From positions 1 through 53,200 of the forward strand of contig NZ_JACRSX010000020.1 of the NCBI RefSeq assembly GCF_014384985.1: a stretch of DNA of 53,200 bases, read 5' to 3'. This DNA comes from Jutongia huaianensis. GTDB lineage: Bacteria; Bacillota; Clostridia; Lachnospirales; Lachnospiraceae. Each line of letters starts with the position of its first letter. The first letter of the stretch is position 1. A program made the position numbers and the translations under genes. A model generated the notes under the pieces. The model made no database searches and was not told the DNA's origin. It saw only the letters and a list, made by a program, of their open reading frames with translations. Positions 25,081-33,638 of the stretch are shown here, piece by piece.

Positions 25081-26331
25081 TTATTGTTCACAGGTCAAAC
25101 ACACGTCGCATTGCCTGACTGTGATGAAGGATACCCTGTACGCGCTCAGATCGGAGACCGTGATCTCCAAATTCTGAGCGGTAAAGGAATCGCCCTTGAC
25201 GGGGACTCTATTCAGCTGCTCCATGACCCAGCCGCCGACAGAAACACTGTCCGATTCCAGCTTGATGTCAAAGAATTCCGTAAAATCCTCCAGGCTGACG
25301 GAGCAGTCCACGCGATAGGTATTCTCGTCCAGCTTTTCAAAATCTTCCTCCACCTCGTCGTGTTCGTCCCAAATTTCACCAACCAGTTCTTCCAGAATAT
25401 CCTCCATCGTAACAATACCAAGCGTTCCGCCGAAATCATCTACGACCACGGCGATATGGGACTTCTGATGCTGGAACATTTTCAAAATATCCCGGATTTT
25501 TGTGTACTGATAGACAAACAACGGTTTCGTCATGATCTCCGCAATGGGCTGATCCGTCATCTTGCCGTTGATATAGAAATCCTTCTGATGAAGAACGCCG
25601 ACGATCTGATCAATGGTATCCCGGTAGACCAGCAGACGGGAAAAGCGGGACTGGGTAAAGGCTCTGGAAATTTCCTCATGACTCTTGTCGATGTCCACGG
25701 CTTCCAGGTCAATTCGATGGGTCAAAATTTCTGCCGCCGTCAGGTCACGGAATTCAAGGGCATTGCGCAGCAGCTCGCCTTCGTTTTCGTCAATTCCGCC
25801 GTCCTGCTCCACGTCCTCCATAAAAAGGAGCAGTTCCTCGTGGGACATTTTTGCATCGTCATCCGTCTTGAAGAAGCGGGAAACCAGCTTCTTCCACTGG
25901 GAAAAGAGGAAATTCAGCGGCGTCAGAATCAAAATCCAAAGGCGGATAAACGGAGCACTGAACAAAGCGAAACGTTCCGGGGTATCCTTTGCAACACTTT
26001 TAGGGGTGATCTCACCAAAAATCAAAACAACGATCGTTACGACGACCGTAGAAATTGTCGCGCCAATATCGCCATAAAGCCCTACGAACAAAAGTGTGCC
26101 GATGGATGCCACCATGATATTCACGATATTGTTGCCGATCAGGATGGTGGAGATCAGCTTATCATAGTCTTCAGATAGCTTGAGCGCCAGCGCTGCCCGC
26201 TTGTTTCCATTGTCCGCCAACACCTTGAGGCGGGTCTTATTCAGAGACGAGAACGCCGTTTCTGTGGCGCTGAAATAGGCGGACATGGCAATGCAGGCCA
26301 CCATTACGAAAATACTTCCAAAATAATTCAT
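25081..26331 (-). CDS. CNNM/CorC-type CBS-domain membrane protein (HlyC family)
   Basis: The 416-residue protein has a DUF21/CNNM membrane domain (about 1-180; FSATETAFSSLNKTRLK, IGNNIVNIMVASIGTLLF, FGEITPKSVAKD), two CBS motifs (about 200-330) and a CorC_HlyC domain. Family members handle Mg2+ or Co2+ efflux and can bind ATP through CBS. It begins a CNNM-ktrB relic-ktrA-permease operon. A terminator-like hairpin lies in its leader. Confidence 0.9.
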   Translation of the reverse strand: MNYFGSIFVMVACIAMSAYFSATETAFSSLNKTRLKVLADNGNKRAALALKLSEDYDKLISTILIGNNIVNIMVASIGTLLFVGLYGDIGATISTVVVTIVVLIFGEITPKSVAKDTPERFALFSAPFIRLWILILTPLNFLFSQWKKLVSRFFKTDDDAKMSHEELLLFMEDVEQDGGIDENEGELLRNALEFRDLTAAEILTHRIDLEAVDIDKSHEEISRAFTQSRFSRLLVYRDTIDQIVGVLHQKDFYINGKMTDQPIAEIMTKPLFVYQYTKIRDILKMFQHQKSHIAVVVDDFGGTLGIVTMEDILEELVGEIWDEHDEVEEDFEKLDENTYRVDCSVSLEDFTEFFDIKLESDSVSVGGWVMEQLNRVPVKGDSFTAQNLEITVSDLSAYRVSFITVRQCDVCLTCEQ

Positions 26332-26372
26332 TTCAAACTCCTTTATGTTCTGTTCCTACGATTATTTCATAC

Positions 26373-26422
26373 AAAAAAGACACGTCTATACCCGATATCG
26401 CAGCAAAGGGCGTAGATATGTC
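26373..26422 (-). terminator. Terminator-like hairpin in the leader of the CNNM gene
   Basis: On the minus strand GACATATCTACGCCC pairs imperfectly with GGGTATAGACGTGTC, then six T residues, 42 bp before the start codon. It could close an upstream transcript or attenuate this operon. No known riboswitch fold was recognised around it. Confidence 0.5.
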
Positions 26423-26583
26423 ACATACGAACAGACCATATAAGAGCGGCTGCCGTTATCGTCGCTACTGTCGTTTTCCACGGATTTCTTCCTCCTTTTT
26501 ATTTAGTGTTTCCATCATAGCATTTTCGTGGTGTAGATTCAGTAAAGAAACAGATGCGGTACAACATCCTCCTGCGAGAAATC

Positions 26584-26612
26584 TTGAAACGCTTCCGCTT
26601 ATGCGATATAAT
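26584..26612 (+). promoter_or_regulatory. Promoter of the plus-strand two-component pair
   Basis: TTGAAA (26584-26589) and TATAAT (26607-26612) are 17 bp apart, giving a leader of roughly 100 nt. The leader contains a small CGGGC-TTC-GCCCG hairpin near 26660. The rest of the 389-bp gap to the divergent CNNM gene holds only the hairpin at 26373-26422. Confidence 0.65.
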
Positions 26613-26720
26613 AACTGTTGGCAGTTATTTATACCACTGGATTTAAGCCGTTTTTCTCCCGGGCTTCGCCCGAAACCGAAAAACATGGCGTATTATACCG
26701 CAATAAATTTCAGGAGAAGC

Positions 26721-27785
26721 ATGATGAAGAATCGACAGCGACAAAAAGATACTCTATTTTCGATCCTTATTTTTTGCAGTGCCTTTGCCATCAATTTGCT
26801 GATTCAGAAGCTCTTTACCACACAGACACTGGTACCCATGATCTTTGTGTTCGGCGTATTTTTGATCTCGCTGAAAACCCACGGGTATTGCTATGGTATC
26901 ATTTCGGCCATCATCAGCGTGTTTGCGGTGAATTTCGCCTTTACATATCCCTATTATGCCTTTGACTTTTTCGTAGAAGAAAGCATCCTATCCGCTGTCA
27001 TTATGCTGGTCGTCGCCGTTTCCACCAGCACGCTGAACATTCGCATCCGCGATCAGGAGAAGCTGCGCTCAGAAAACGAAAAAGAGAGAATGAGGGGCAA
27101 TCTGCTGCGGGCGATCTCCCATGACTTGCGCACGCCCCTTACCTCCATATACGGGTCATCCTCCACGCTGATCTCCAAGTATGACGCGCTGCCAAAGGAG
27201 CAGCAGCTCAAGCTGTTGGGAGAAATTCAGGAGGACAGCGAATGGCTCATCCGCATGGTTGAAAATCTTCTGTCGGTTACAAGAATCGACGGTGCGAAAG
27301 TGGAAGTCGTGAAGACACCCACGGTTCTGGATGAGCTGATTGACTCGGTTCTCATGAAGTTTTCCAAAAAGCATCCGAATCAGAAGGTCATCACACAGAT
27401 ACCGGAGGAATTTGTGGACATTCCCATGGATTCGCTCCTTATTGAACAGGTACTGCTGAATCTTCTGGAAAATGCCGTATTCCACGCAAAAGGCATGACG
27501 GAGCTGACTCTTTCCGTTTCTCTTGTGGGGGATAAGGCGGTATTTGAGGTTGCCGACAACGGCTGCGGCATCCCGGATGATGCACTTCAAAAGATTTTCA
27601 CCGGAAGTTATGAAAAGTCCGCCGCGCCGGTGGACGGAACCCGCAGCAATATGGGAATCGGACTATCCGTGTGCGCCGCCATCGTCAAGGCACACAACAG
27701 CGAGATTACTGCGGAAAATAGGAAGGGCGGCGGCGCAGTATTCCGCTTTGCTCTGGAAAGAGGGGGTGAGGACGATGGGCAATAA
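26721..27785 (+). CDS. Short KdpD-like histidine kinase (DUF4118 sensor)
   Basis: The 354-residue protein has a DUF4118 membrane domain of four helices (about 15-110) directly joined to HisKA and HATPase domains: H-box RAISHDLRTPLTSIYGSSST, N-box NLLENAVFHAK, G1 ADNGCGIPDD, G2 MGIGLSVCAAI. It lacks both the N-terminal KdpD and the stress-protein domains. Start 26721 has CAGGAG upstream; the longer frame is not supported. It overlaps the regulator gene by 11 nt. Confidence 0.88.
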   Translation: MMKNRQRQKDTLFSILIFCSAFAINLLIQKLFTTQTLVPMIFVFGVFLISLKTHGYCYGIISAIISVFAVNFAFTYPYYAFDFFVEESILSAVIMLVVAVSTSTLNIRIRDQEKLRSENEKERMRGNLLRAISHDLRTPLTSIYGSSSTLISKYDALPKEQQLKLLGEIQEDSEWLIRMVENLLSVTRIDGAKVEVVKTPTVLDELIDSVLMKFSKKHPNQKVITQIPEEFVDIPMDSLLIEQVLLNLLENAVFHAKGMTELTLSVSLVGDKAVFEVADNGCGIPDDALQKIFTGSYEKSAAPVDGTRSNMGIGLSVCAAIVKAHNSEITAENRKGGGAVFRFALERGGEDDGQ

Positions 27786-28488
27786 CAAATTCAAGATCCT
27801 GATCGTAGAGGACGAGACCAACATCAAAAGTTTTATCAAAGCCAATCTGGAAACCAGCGACTATCAGGTGCTCTGCGCGGAAACCTGCGAGCTTGGCATG
27901 ATGATGTATGCCTCCCATCATCCGGACCTCATCCTTTTGGATCTTGGTCTGCCGGATCGAGACGGTATGAGCTTGATTCAAGAAGTTCGGGAGACAGACA
28001 CCGTGCCCATCATTGTGCTTTCCGCCCGTTCCAACGAGAGGGACAAGGTGGAGGCGTTGGATCTGGGCGCGAATGACTATATCACCAAGCCTTTTGGCAC
28101 GGAGGAACTACTGGCTCGCATCCGCGCCGTTCTCCGCAGCCATCGGCACAGTGAAGAGGATGAAAGCAGTCCCGACGGGAAATTCCGCCTGCAGGATTTG
28201 CTGATTGATTACGATACACGGCAGGTTTTTGTAGGGAAAGAGGAGATCGACCTGACCCAGACGGAATACAACATCATGGCGTTTCTCTCCGTTCACGCCG
28301 GAAAGGTGCTGACGTATGCCGCCATCATTCAGGCGGTCTGGGGGTATTCGGACTATGGCAGCGTCAAAAAGCTGCAAGTCAATATGAAGAACATCCGCAA
28401 GAAAATGGGCGTGACGCCCGGTGAAAAGCGCTACATCATCAACGAGCTTGGCGTCGGATACCGTATGCTGGCGGAGGATGAGGCATAG
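27775..28488 (+). CDS. KdpE-like response regulator
   Basis: The 237-residue OmpR-type protein has the receiver (IVEDETN, phospho-Asp in LILLDLGLPDRDG, Lys in DYITKPFG) and winged helix (DLTQTEYNIMAFLSVHAG, NELGVGYRML). It is less like the other two KdpE-type regulators than they are to each other. Partner of the short KdpD-like kinase. GGGGTGAGG gives the ribosome binding site. Potassium control is inferred from similarity and context. Confidence 0.88.
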   Translation: MGNNKFKILIVEDETNIKSFIKANLETSDYQVLCAETCELGMMMYASHHPDLILLDLGLPDRDGMSLIQEVRETDTVPIIVLSARSNERDKVEALDLGANDYITKPFGTEELLARIRAVLRSHRHSEEDESSPDGKFRLQDLLIDYDTRQVFVGKEEIDLTQTEYNIMAFLSVHAGKVLTYAAIIQAVWGYSDYGSVKKLQVNMKNIRKKMGVTPGEKRYIINELGVGYRMLAEDEA

Positions 28489-28531
28489 CGCTGCCAAAGT
28501 TCTACGCCGCTTGACAGGCGTGTACAATGCA

Positions 28532-28579
28532 AATGAGCTTTTTCCGTTTCTATATCAAACGGAGAAGGCTCATTTTTGT
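28532..28579 (+). terminator. Terminator of the plus-strand two-component operon
   Basis: AATGAGC and CCGTTT pair with AAACGG and GGCTCATT around a short loop, followed by TTTTTGTTT. Confidence 0.7.
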
Positions 28580-28966
28580 TTGGAGGATCAAAGGAGTGAA
28601 ACGCCTTGTATCTCTCTGCGCCGGTGCGCAGATAAAAAAGCTACCCTGCTTTTGCGCAGGGCAGCTTAAATATTGTTGGTAATGTTGCAGCAGGCGATTT
28701 TCGCAACTGCATACCGCCGGTTCCTCTACGCCATTTTTACGCCATTTCTGCGTGGGGATGCGTAGGGAAATAGGAACTTTTATGTTTTGACTTCATCCGA
28801 AAATGCCTGTCCTATCAAGCTTTATCGACATTTGTGCGTTTGCGGAGACTTACAGAAACAGGCTCGCTTTCGACGATTAGATGCAACACTTTTTACGGAC
28901 AAGAGAAATCGTCATAACACAATTAGCGAGGCCGGCCATGTGCGAACACTGGCCGTCCTCTTAGCG
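28580..28966. other. Intergenic stretch with two strong hairpins
   Basis: No gene is seen. A hairpin around CCCTGC-TTTT-GCGCAGGG lies near 28638-28666, flanked by AAGCT and AGCTT. Another at 28928-28960 pairs GAGGCCGGCCA with TGGCCGTCCTC (one mismatch) and may end the kdpDE transcript, although it lacks a T run on the minus strand. TACGCCATTT occurs twice near 28717-28737. Confidence 0.45.
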
Positions 28967-29668
28967 TTATTCTATTTTCATCATGCGGTAGCCCACACCA
29001 ATATGTGTTTGAATATATTGTGGAGACTCCTCTGTTGGCTCCAGTTTTTTTCGCAATGTTGCCATAAATACCCGCAGCGAAGCCACATCGTTATCCCAAC
29101 TGCGGCCCCAGATATTTTGTGTGATAAAGGTATGGGTCAGTACCTTGCCGACATTCTTGGACAGCAGACACAACAGCTTATACTCAATGGGTGTCAGGTG
29201 AAGTTCGTTTTCATCCAGATAAGCGCATCCCCCGGCATAATCCACTTTCAACTTACCATTCACAAATACAGAACTGGCAGTAAACATCTCTGCCGTCATC
29301 AGAGAGAGTCTTCGCTGCGTCACCCGAAGTCGTGCCAGCAGTTCTACTACCGAAAAAGGCTTTGTCAAATAATCGTCCGCTCCGGCATCCAGCGCCTTGA
29401 TTTTATCGTTATCCTCGCTTCGGGCGCTGATTACAATAATCGGAACATTGGACCAAGAGCGAACCGTTTGAATAACTTGAACGCCATCCATATCCGGCAA
29501 GCCCAAATCCAGTAAGATGATTTCAGGATTGTGCGATGTGGCCTCCATAATGGCTGCCGAGCCATTAGGTGCTACCACATAACGATAAGCATTTGTTTTT
29601 AAAGTGGTCGTAATGAGATTTCGTACAGACGGGTCATCCTCAACCACTAATATCAAAGGTTTATTCAT
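28967..29668 (-). CDS. kdpE: KdpE potassium response regulator
   Basis: The 233-residue OmpR-type regulator has a receiver (VVEDDPS, phospho-Asp in IILLDLGLPDMDG, Lys in DDYLTKPFS) and a winged-helix domain (HLTPIEYKLLCLLSKNVG). It overlaps kdpD by 8 nt and ends the ktrB-ktrA-PBP2-kdpD-kdpE operon. KdpE activates kdp transcription at low K+. The repeated promoter motifs upstream of both ktrB genes and the kdp operon are its probable targets. Confidence 0.93.
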   Translation of the reverse strand: MNKPLILVVEDDPSVRNLITTTLKTNAYRYVVAPNGSAAIMEATSHNPEIILLDLGLPDMDGVQVIQTVRSWSNVPIIVISARSEDNDKIKALDAGADDYLTKPFSVVELLARLRVTQRRLSLMTAEMFTASSVFVNGKLKVDYAGGCAYLDENELHLTPIEYKLLCLLSKNVGKVLTHTFITQNIWGRSWDNDVASLRVFMATLRKKLEPTEESPQYIQTHIGVGYRMMKIE

Positions 29669-32375
29669 GAAGTTCTACCTCCTCTGCTGGTAATGTAAAT
29701 TTAAAAACAGTGCCATTTGGCTGATTGTCTGATACGGAAATCGTGCCGCCGTGGGCGGTCACAATGGACTTACAGAGGGACAGCCCCAATCCAAGGCTTC
29801 TGCGGCTGTCGACCACTTTATTGGCACCACTATAAAACATATCAAAAATACGGGGTTTCTGCTCATCGGGAATCCCAGGGCCGTTGTCGGAAACGGAAAC
29901 CGTGACCCATTGCTCTTTTTGATCGGTGTGTATTTCAATTACTGAACCGACAGGGGTATATTTGATGGCGTTGTCAACCAAATTGATAATCACCTGAACG
30001 ATCAGCTTCGCGTCAATGTGGGCAAGGATAAAGTCTTTACCGCTGATCACACGAATGGTGTGTTCTTTACTTTTTCTGTTGATGTGCTTCAGCGCTTCAG
30101 AAACGACCTCATCCATGAGTTCGATACTCCGAGTTAGATTGACCTGTCCGCCCTCAATTCGTGTGACTGCTAACAAATTTTCAACCAGATTGATTAGCCA
30201 CATGGAATCGTCATAAATATCAGTAAAGGTCTGCTCCCGTAGTGCATCGTCCATTTTTTTATAATTTGCAAGCAAATTGTCTGCGCTGCCGGAAATCGCT
30301 GTCAAAGGCGTCCGAAGATCATGGGAGATTGCCCGCAGCAGGTTGGCACGAAGTTGTTCATTTTGTGCCAGGACAGCCGCTTCCTCCTTTTCTTTGGCGT
30401 TTTTGATGTTTTCAAGTGCCAAAGCGCACTCGCCAAGCATAGAGAGGAGTACGCTGTTTTCGAAAGAGTCCAGCGGAATACCGTTCACCGCAATACCAGC
30501 CACTCCATATACATGCTGGTTGACCCGAATCGCAAGGTATAAACACTTTGCACTGGATAATGTATCTGTTGTGGCACCGGCGTGTTTATTGTTTCGGAAG
30601 ACCCAATCGGCGACTGCTTTCTCGTTCTCAGAAATTAAATCTTCCTGAATGCTATTAACAGCACGAAAAACGTTAGGGGTGGCAAGTTCTTTACCATCAG
30701 ACAGGTAGACGACAATATCTTTTTTCAGCAGCTTCATGAGCTGCCCTGCCGTAGCGGTGATTACCGCATTCTCATCCTGTTCTTTTTGCAGAAGCTGGTT
30801 GGTTTCAAAAAGAATCTTTGTACGGTAAGCTGTATGGGCAGATTGTTTCGCATTTTCTTTCAGCCGGGTAGCGAGAGATCCGGAAAGCAGTGTTACTATA
30901 AACATAATGGTAAAGGTAACAATATAGTTCGGATCGTCAAAATGGAATGTCAGTCTCGGAGTGGTAAAAAAGAAATTGAAAACCAGCACACTGACAACCG
31001 AGGTCAGAATCCCGCACAGTCGGTTGATTGTGATTACAGCGGTCACAAGTACGCCTAATATGTAAACTGCGATAATATTACTCTCCGTGAACCCAAGAGC
31101 GTCAAAGCCACAGCCAATCAGTGTAGCTACCAGCAATACGGCTATACTCTTCAGAACATCACGCAGGGGCATCGCATCTACCTGCGCCTTACTCTTTTTT
31201 TCCTGATAGCTGGTTCCTGTGCTGGCATCCGGTATCACATGAATATCCAGATTAGGTACGCTGGAAATCAGGCGTTCCGTCAAGGTGGGCTTGCTGAAAA
31301 TATTCTTTCGTGCAATGGTACTTCGTCCAATTACGATTTTTGAGATGCCGGAAAGACGGGCAAATTCCGCAATCTGATAAGGCACGTCATCGCCATAACT
31401 TGTCTCAATCGCAGCGCCAAGTTGCTGGGCCAGACGCTTATTATCCTGCAAACGCTTTTTATCATCGTCACTCATCGCCGCTGTATTTGGCGTTTCCACA
31501 TAAAGAGCGGTAAATGTTCCCCTAAAGGCTCTTGCCATCCTTGCAGCTGTCCGAATGATTTTTGCGTTGGATGGCGACGAGGAAAGACATGCCAGAATGC
31601 GCTCGTCTGTATGGTAATCGCCTCGGCTCTGTACTCTGGCGCTTTCCGTCAGCAAGTTCACCCGGTCGGCGCACCGACGGAGGGCGATTTCCCGCAATGC
31701 GGTGAGATTTTCCAGCGTGAAGAAATTAACTGTTGCCCGCTGCGCCTGATCTTCCCGGTACACATTTCCACTTGCCAGTCGTTCCAGCAACTCCGCAGGC
31801 TCAATATCCACCAGTTCTACCTGATCTGCTTGATCAAAGGTGGAATCTGGAATGCGCTCCCGTACAAGAATTCCGGTGATAGAGGCTACTGTATCGTTGA
31901 GACTCTCGATATGTTGGACATTTACAGTCGTATAGACATCAATTCCAGTATTTAGCAGTTCCTGAACATCCTGATACCGCTTCGTGTGCCGACTGCTTTC
32001 GGCGTTGGTATGGGCAAACTCATCCACCAGTATGAGCTGGGGATTTCGCTTGAGCGCAGCATCAATATCAAATTCACGAAGGGTCATTCCTTCGTAAGCA
32101 ACTTGTTTCACAGGAAGCTGCTCCAAGCCGTCCATAAGTGCCATCGTCTGGGGTCGGGCATGGGGTTCTATGTATCCAGCAACCACATCGATGCCACGCT
32201 CCTTAGCCTGATGAGCCGCCTGAAGCATGGCATAGGTCTTTCCGACACCTGCGGCATAACCGAAAAAGATTTTGAGTTTTCCTCTTTTCTTAGTAGATGC
32301 ATCGTTACGGATCGCACGAAGAAGCTGATCCGGATCTTGTCTTGGCAGTTCCATTTTAACCCTCCTATCTGTCAC
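29661..32375 (-). CDS. kdpD: KdpD potassium sensor kinase, full length
   Basis: The 904-residue protein has all KdpD parts. First is the N-terminal KdpD domain (about 20-230) with P-loop GYAAGVGKTYAML and LILVDEFAHTN. A universal-stress domain (about 250-380), four DUF4118 helices (about 405-510) and a GAF region follow. The kinase core has H-box RAISHDLRTPLTAISGSADN, NLVDNAIKYT, SDNGPGIPDE and GLGLSLCKSI. It senses K+/turgor and phosphorylates KdpE. It is preceded by the tethered LysR-type domain gene, not by kdpC as in E. coli. Confidence 0.95.
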   Translation of the reverse strand: MTDRRVKMELPRQDPDQLLRAIRNDASTKKRGKLKIFFGYAAGVGKTYAMLQAAHQAKERGIDVVAGYIEPHARPQTMALMDGLEQLPVKQVAYEGMTLREFDIDAALKRNPQLILVDEFAHTNAESSRHTKRYQDVQELLNTGIDVYTTVNVQHIESLNDTVASITGILVRERIPDSTFDQADQVELVDIEPAELLERLASGNVYREDQAQRATVNFFTLENLTALREIALRRCADRVNLLTESARVQSRGDYHTDERILACLSSSPSNAKIIRTAARMARAFRGTFTALYVETPNTAAMSDDDKKRLQDNKRLAQQLGAAIETSYGDDVPYQIAEFARLSGISKIVIGRSTIARKNIFSKPTLTERLISSVPNLDIHVIPDASTGTSYQEKKSKAQVDAMPLRDVLKSIAVLLVATLIGCGFDALGFTESNIIAVYILGVLVTAVITINRLCGILTSVVSVLVFNFFFTTPRLTFHFDDPNYIVTFTIMFIVTLLSGSLATRLKENAKQSAHTAYRTKILFETNQLLQKEQDENAVITATAGQLMKLLKKDIVVYLSDGKELATPNVFRAVNSIQEDLISENEKAVADWVFRNNKHAGATTDTLSSAKCLYLAIRVNQHVYGVAGIAVNGIPLDSFENSVLLSMLGECALALENIKNAKEKEEAAVLAQNEQLRANLLRAISHDLRTPLTAISGSADNLLANYKKMDDALREQTFTDIYDDSMWLINLVENLLAVTRIEGGQVNLTRSIELMDEVVSEALKHINRKSKEHTIRVISGKDFILAHIDAKLIVQVIINLVDNAIKYTPVGSVIEIHTDQKEQWVTVSVSDNGPGIPDEQKPRIFDMFYSGANKVVDSRRSLGLGLSLCKSIVTAHGGTISVSDNQPNGTVFKFTLPAEEVELHE

Positions 32376-32426
32376 TCAAGTAAAAGCGATTCCCTTTTTC
32401 AATATTATAATACACAACGTTAAAAC

Positions 32427-32945
32427 CTACATCTGCGACTGATCCACGGCAAATTTGTTCAGGCATCCAATGAAAAAATCGACGACAGGTGATTTTTTGG
32501 AATCCCTCCATAGTGCTATTTGTGTGATTTGATTCTGGGTAATCGGCTCAATGGGCAAGTCAGCATATTCCATCACAACTGGGGCGCAACGAAGAAGCAC
32601 CATCCGTGCATTATAATGAGTTTTTTTTGATATGTCTGTATTCTCTGGTAAAAAAATTATGTCCAATTTGTGTGTTTCCAGTTCTCTGCACAATTCACTT
32701 TCTTCTCCGCTGAAAATATGGATAGAGACATCTGGATGCTGCTTTCCGTAAGTCTCGAAAGCATCTGCGAGACCGCCTGCCATTAATGGGTTGGAAAAAC
32801 CAATTCGCAAGCTGTTTTCGCCGTAAGTCAGAGCAGTTTCTTGTCTATTCCAATTGTTTTCCAGAAAAACATCCAGTTTTTTCATCAGAAAATACCCAAA
32901 AATAAATATGGCTGATGTACTTACAAGTAAAATAACATCCTGCAT
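32427..32945 (-). CDS. Membrane-tethered LysR-type substrate-binding domain without DNA-binding domain
   Basis: The 172-residue protein starts at 32945 (GGGGGTGA upstream). One membrane helix (ILLVSTSAIFIFGYFLMKKL) is followed by a domain resembling half or more of a LysR ligand-binding fold: LRIGFSNPLMAGGLADAF, HPDVSIHIFSGEESELCREL, HKLDIIFLPEN. There is no HTH. The helix and KKLDVFLE tail match the 36-residue peptide at 11830-11940, in the equivalent slot of the first operon. Wedged between ktrA and kdpD, it may pass a ligand signal to the channel or kinase; this is inference. Confidence 0.7.
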   Translation of the reverse strand: MQDVILLVSTSAIFIFGYFLMKKLDVFLENNWNRQETALTYGENSLRIGFSNPLMAGGLADAFETYGKQHPDVSIHIFSGEESELCRELETHKLDIIFLPENTDISKKTHYNARMVLLRCAPVVMEYADLPIEPITQNQITQIALWRDSKKSPVVDFFIGCLNKFAVDQSQM

Positions 32946-32980
32946 GGATTCACCCCCAATTCCTTTGATTTTTCTTAAAA

Positions 32981-33628
32981 TCAAGTATGAAAGCACTTTT
33001 GCAAATTTCTGTTACTTCCCAACGCCAACATGGTATCTCCTGCTTTCAGCACTGTGTCTGAAGAAATAGATAACTCCAGCTTGCCGCTTTTCTTGATTCC
33101 CATAATGTTAATATTGAATTTTTTACGAATATCAAGCTCTCCAATCGAATGGTCCGCCCAATCTTTGGGAATGGGAATCTCAAACATGGCATGATTTTCA
33201 TCCAGTTCTATGTAATCGAGAATGTGATCCGCACTGTAACGGATTGCTGTCCACTTTGCGAGCTGTTTTTCCGGGTAGACTACTTCATTTGCACCGTTAC
33301 GCAGCAAAAATTTTTTCTGAACATCAGTTGCAGCTCCGGAAACTACAAACCTCATTCCTAATTCACTGAGCAAAGAAGTTGTTTCCAATGAACTTTGAAA
33401 GTTGTTGCCGATGGCCACAATGCATACATCATAGTTGCGAACACCGAGAGATTCCAAGAAATCGGCACTCGTACTGTCTCCAATCTGTGCATTGGTAACA
33501 AGGGGCAGAACAGCCTCTACACGTTCCTCCGAAGTATCTACCGCCATCACTTGATGACCCAAATGATTTAAGTGCAGGGCAATATGCTTTCCAAATCGCC
33601 CCAGACCAATTAGAAGAATTGATTTCAT
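32981..33628 (-). CDS. ktrA: KtrA/TrkA-type potassium regulatory subunit (copy 2)
   Basis: The 215-residue RCK protein has LIGLGRFGKHIALHL and AVDTSEERV in the nucleotide-binding domain, followed by RCK-C. It lies 10 bp after ktrB and 35 bp before the tethered LysR-type gene. It should gate the KtrB channel. Confidence 0.92.
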   Translation of the reverse strand: MKSILLIGLGRFGKHIALHLNHLGHQVMAVDTSEERVEAVLPLVTNAQIGDSTSADFLESLGVRNYDVCIVAIGNNFQSSLETTSLLSELGMRFVVSGAATDVQKKFLLRNGANEVVYPEKQLAKWTAIRYSADHILDYIELDENHAMFEIPIPKDWADHSIGELDIRKKFNINIMGIKKSGKLELSISSDTVLKAGDTMLALGSNRNLQKCFHT

Positions 33629-33638
33629 AATGTCTCCT

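Noticed and set aside
25063..26178. Long plus-strand open frame (371 residues)
   Set aside because: It lies exactly antisense to the CNNM gene, which has clear domains; the plus-strand product has no recognisable motif and no ribosome binding site.
28700..28780. Attachment site suggested by tandem TACGCCATTT words
   Set aside because: Only two short copies and no matching copy at the other side of the G+C-rich block was found by eye.
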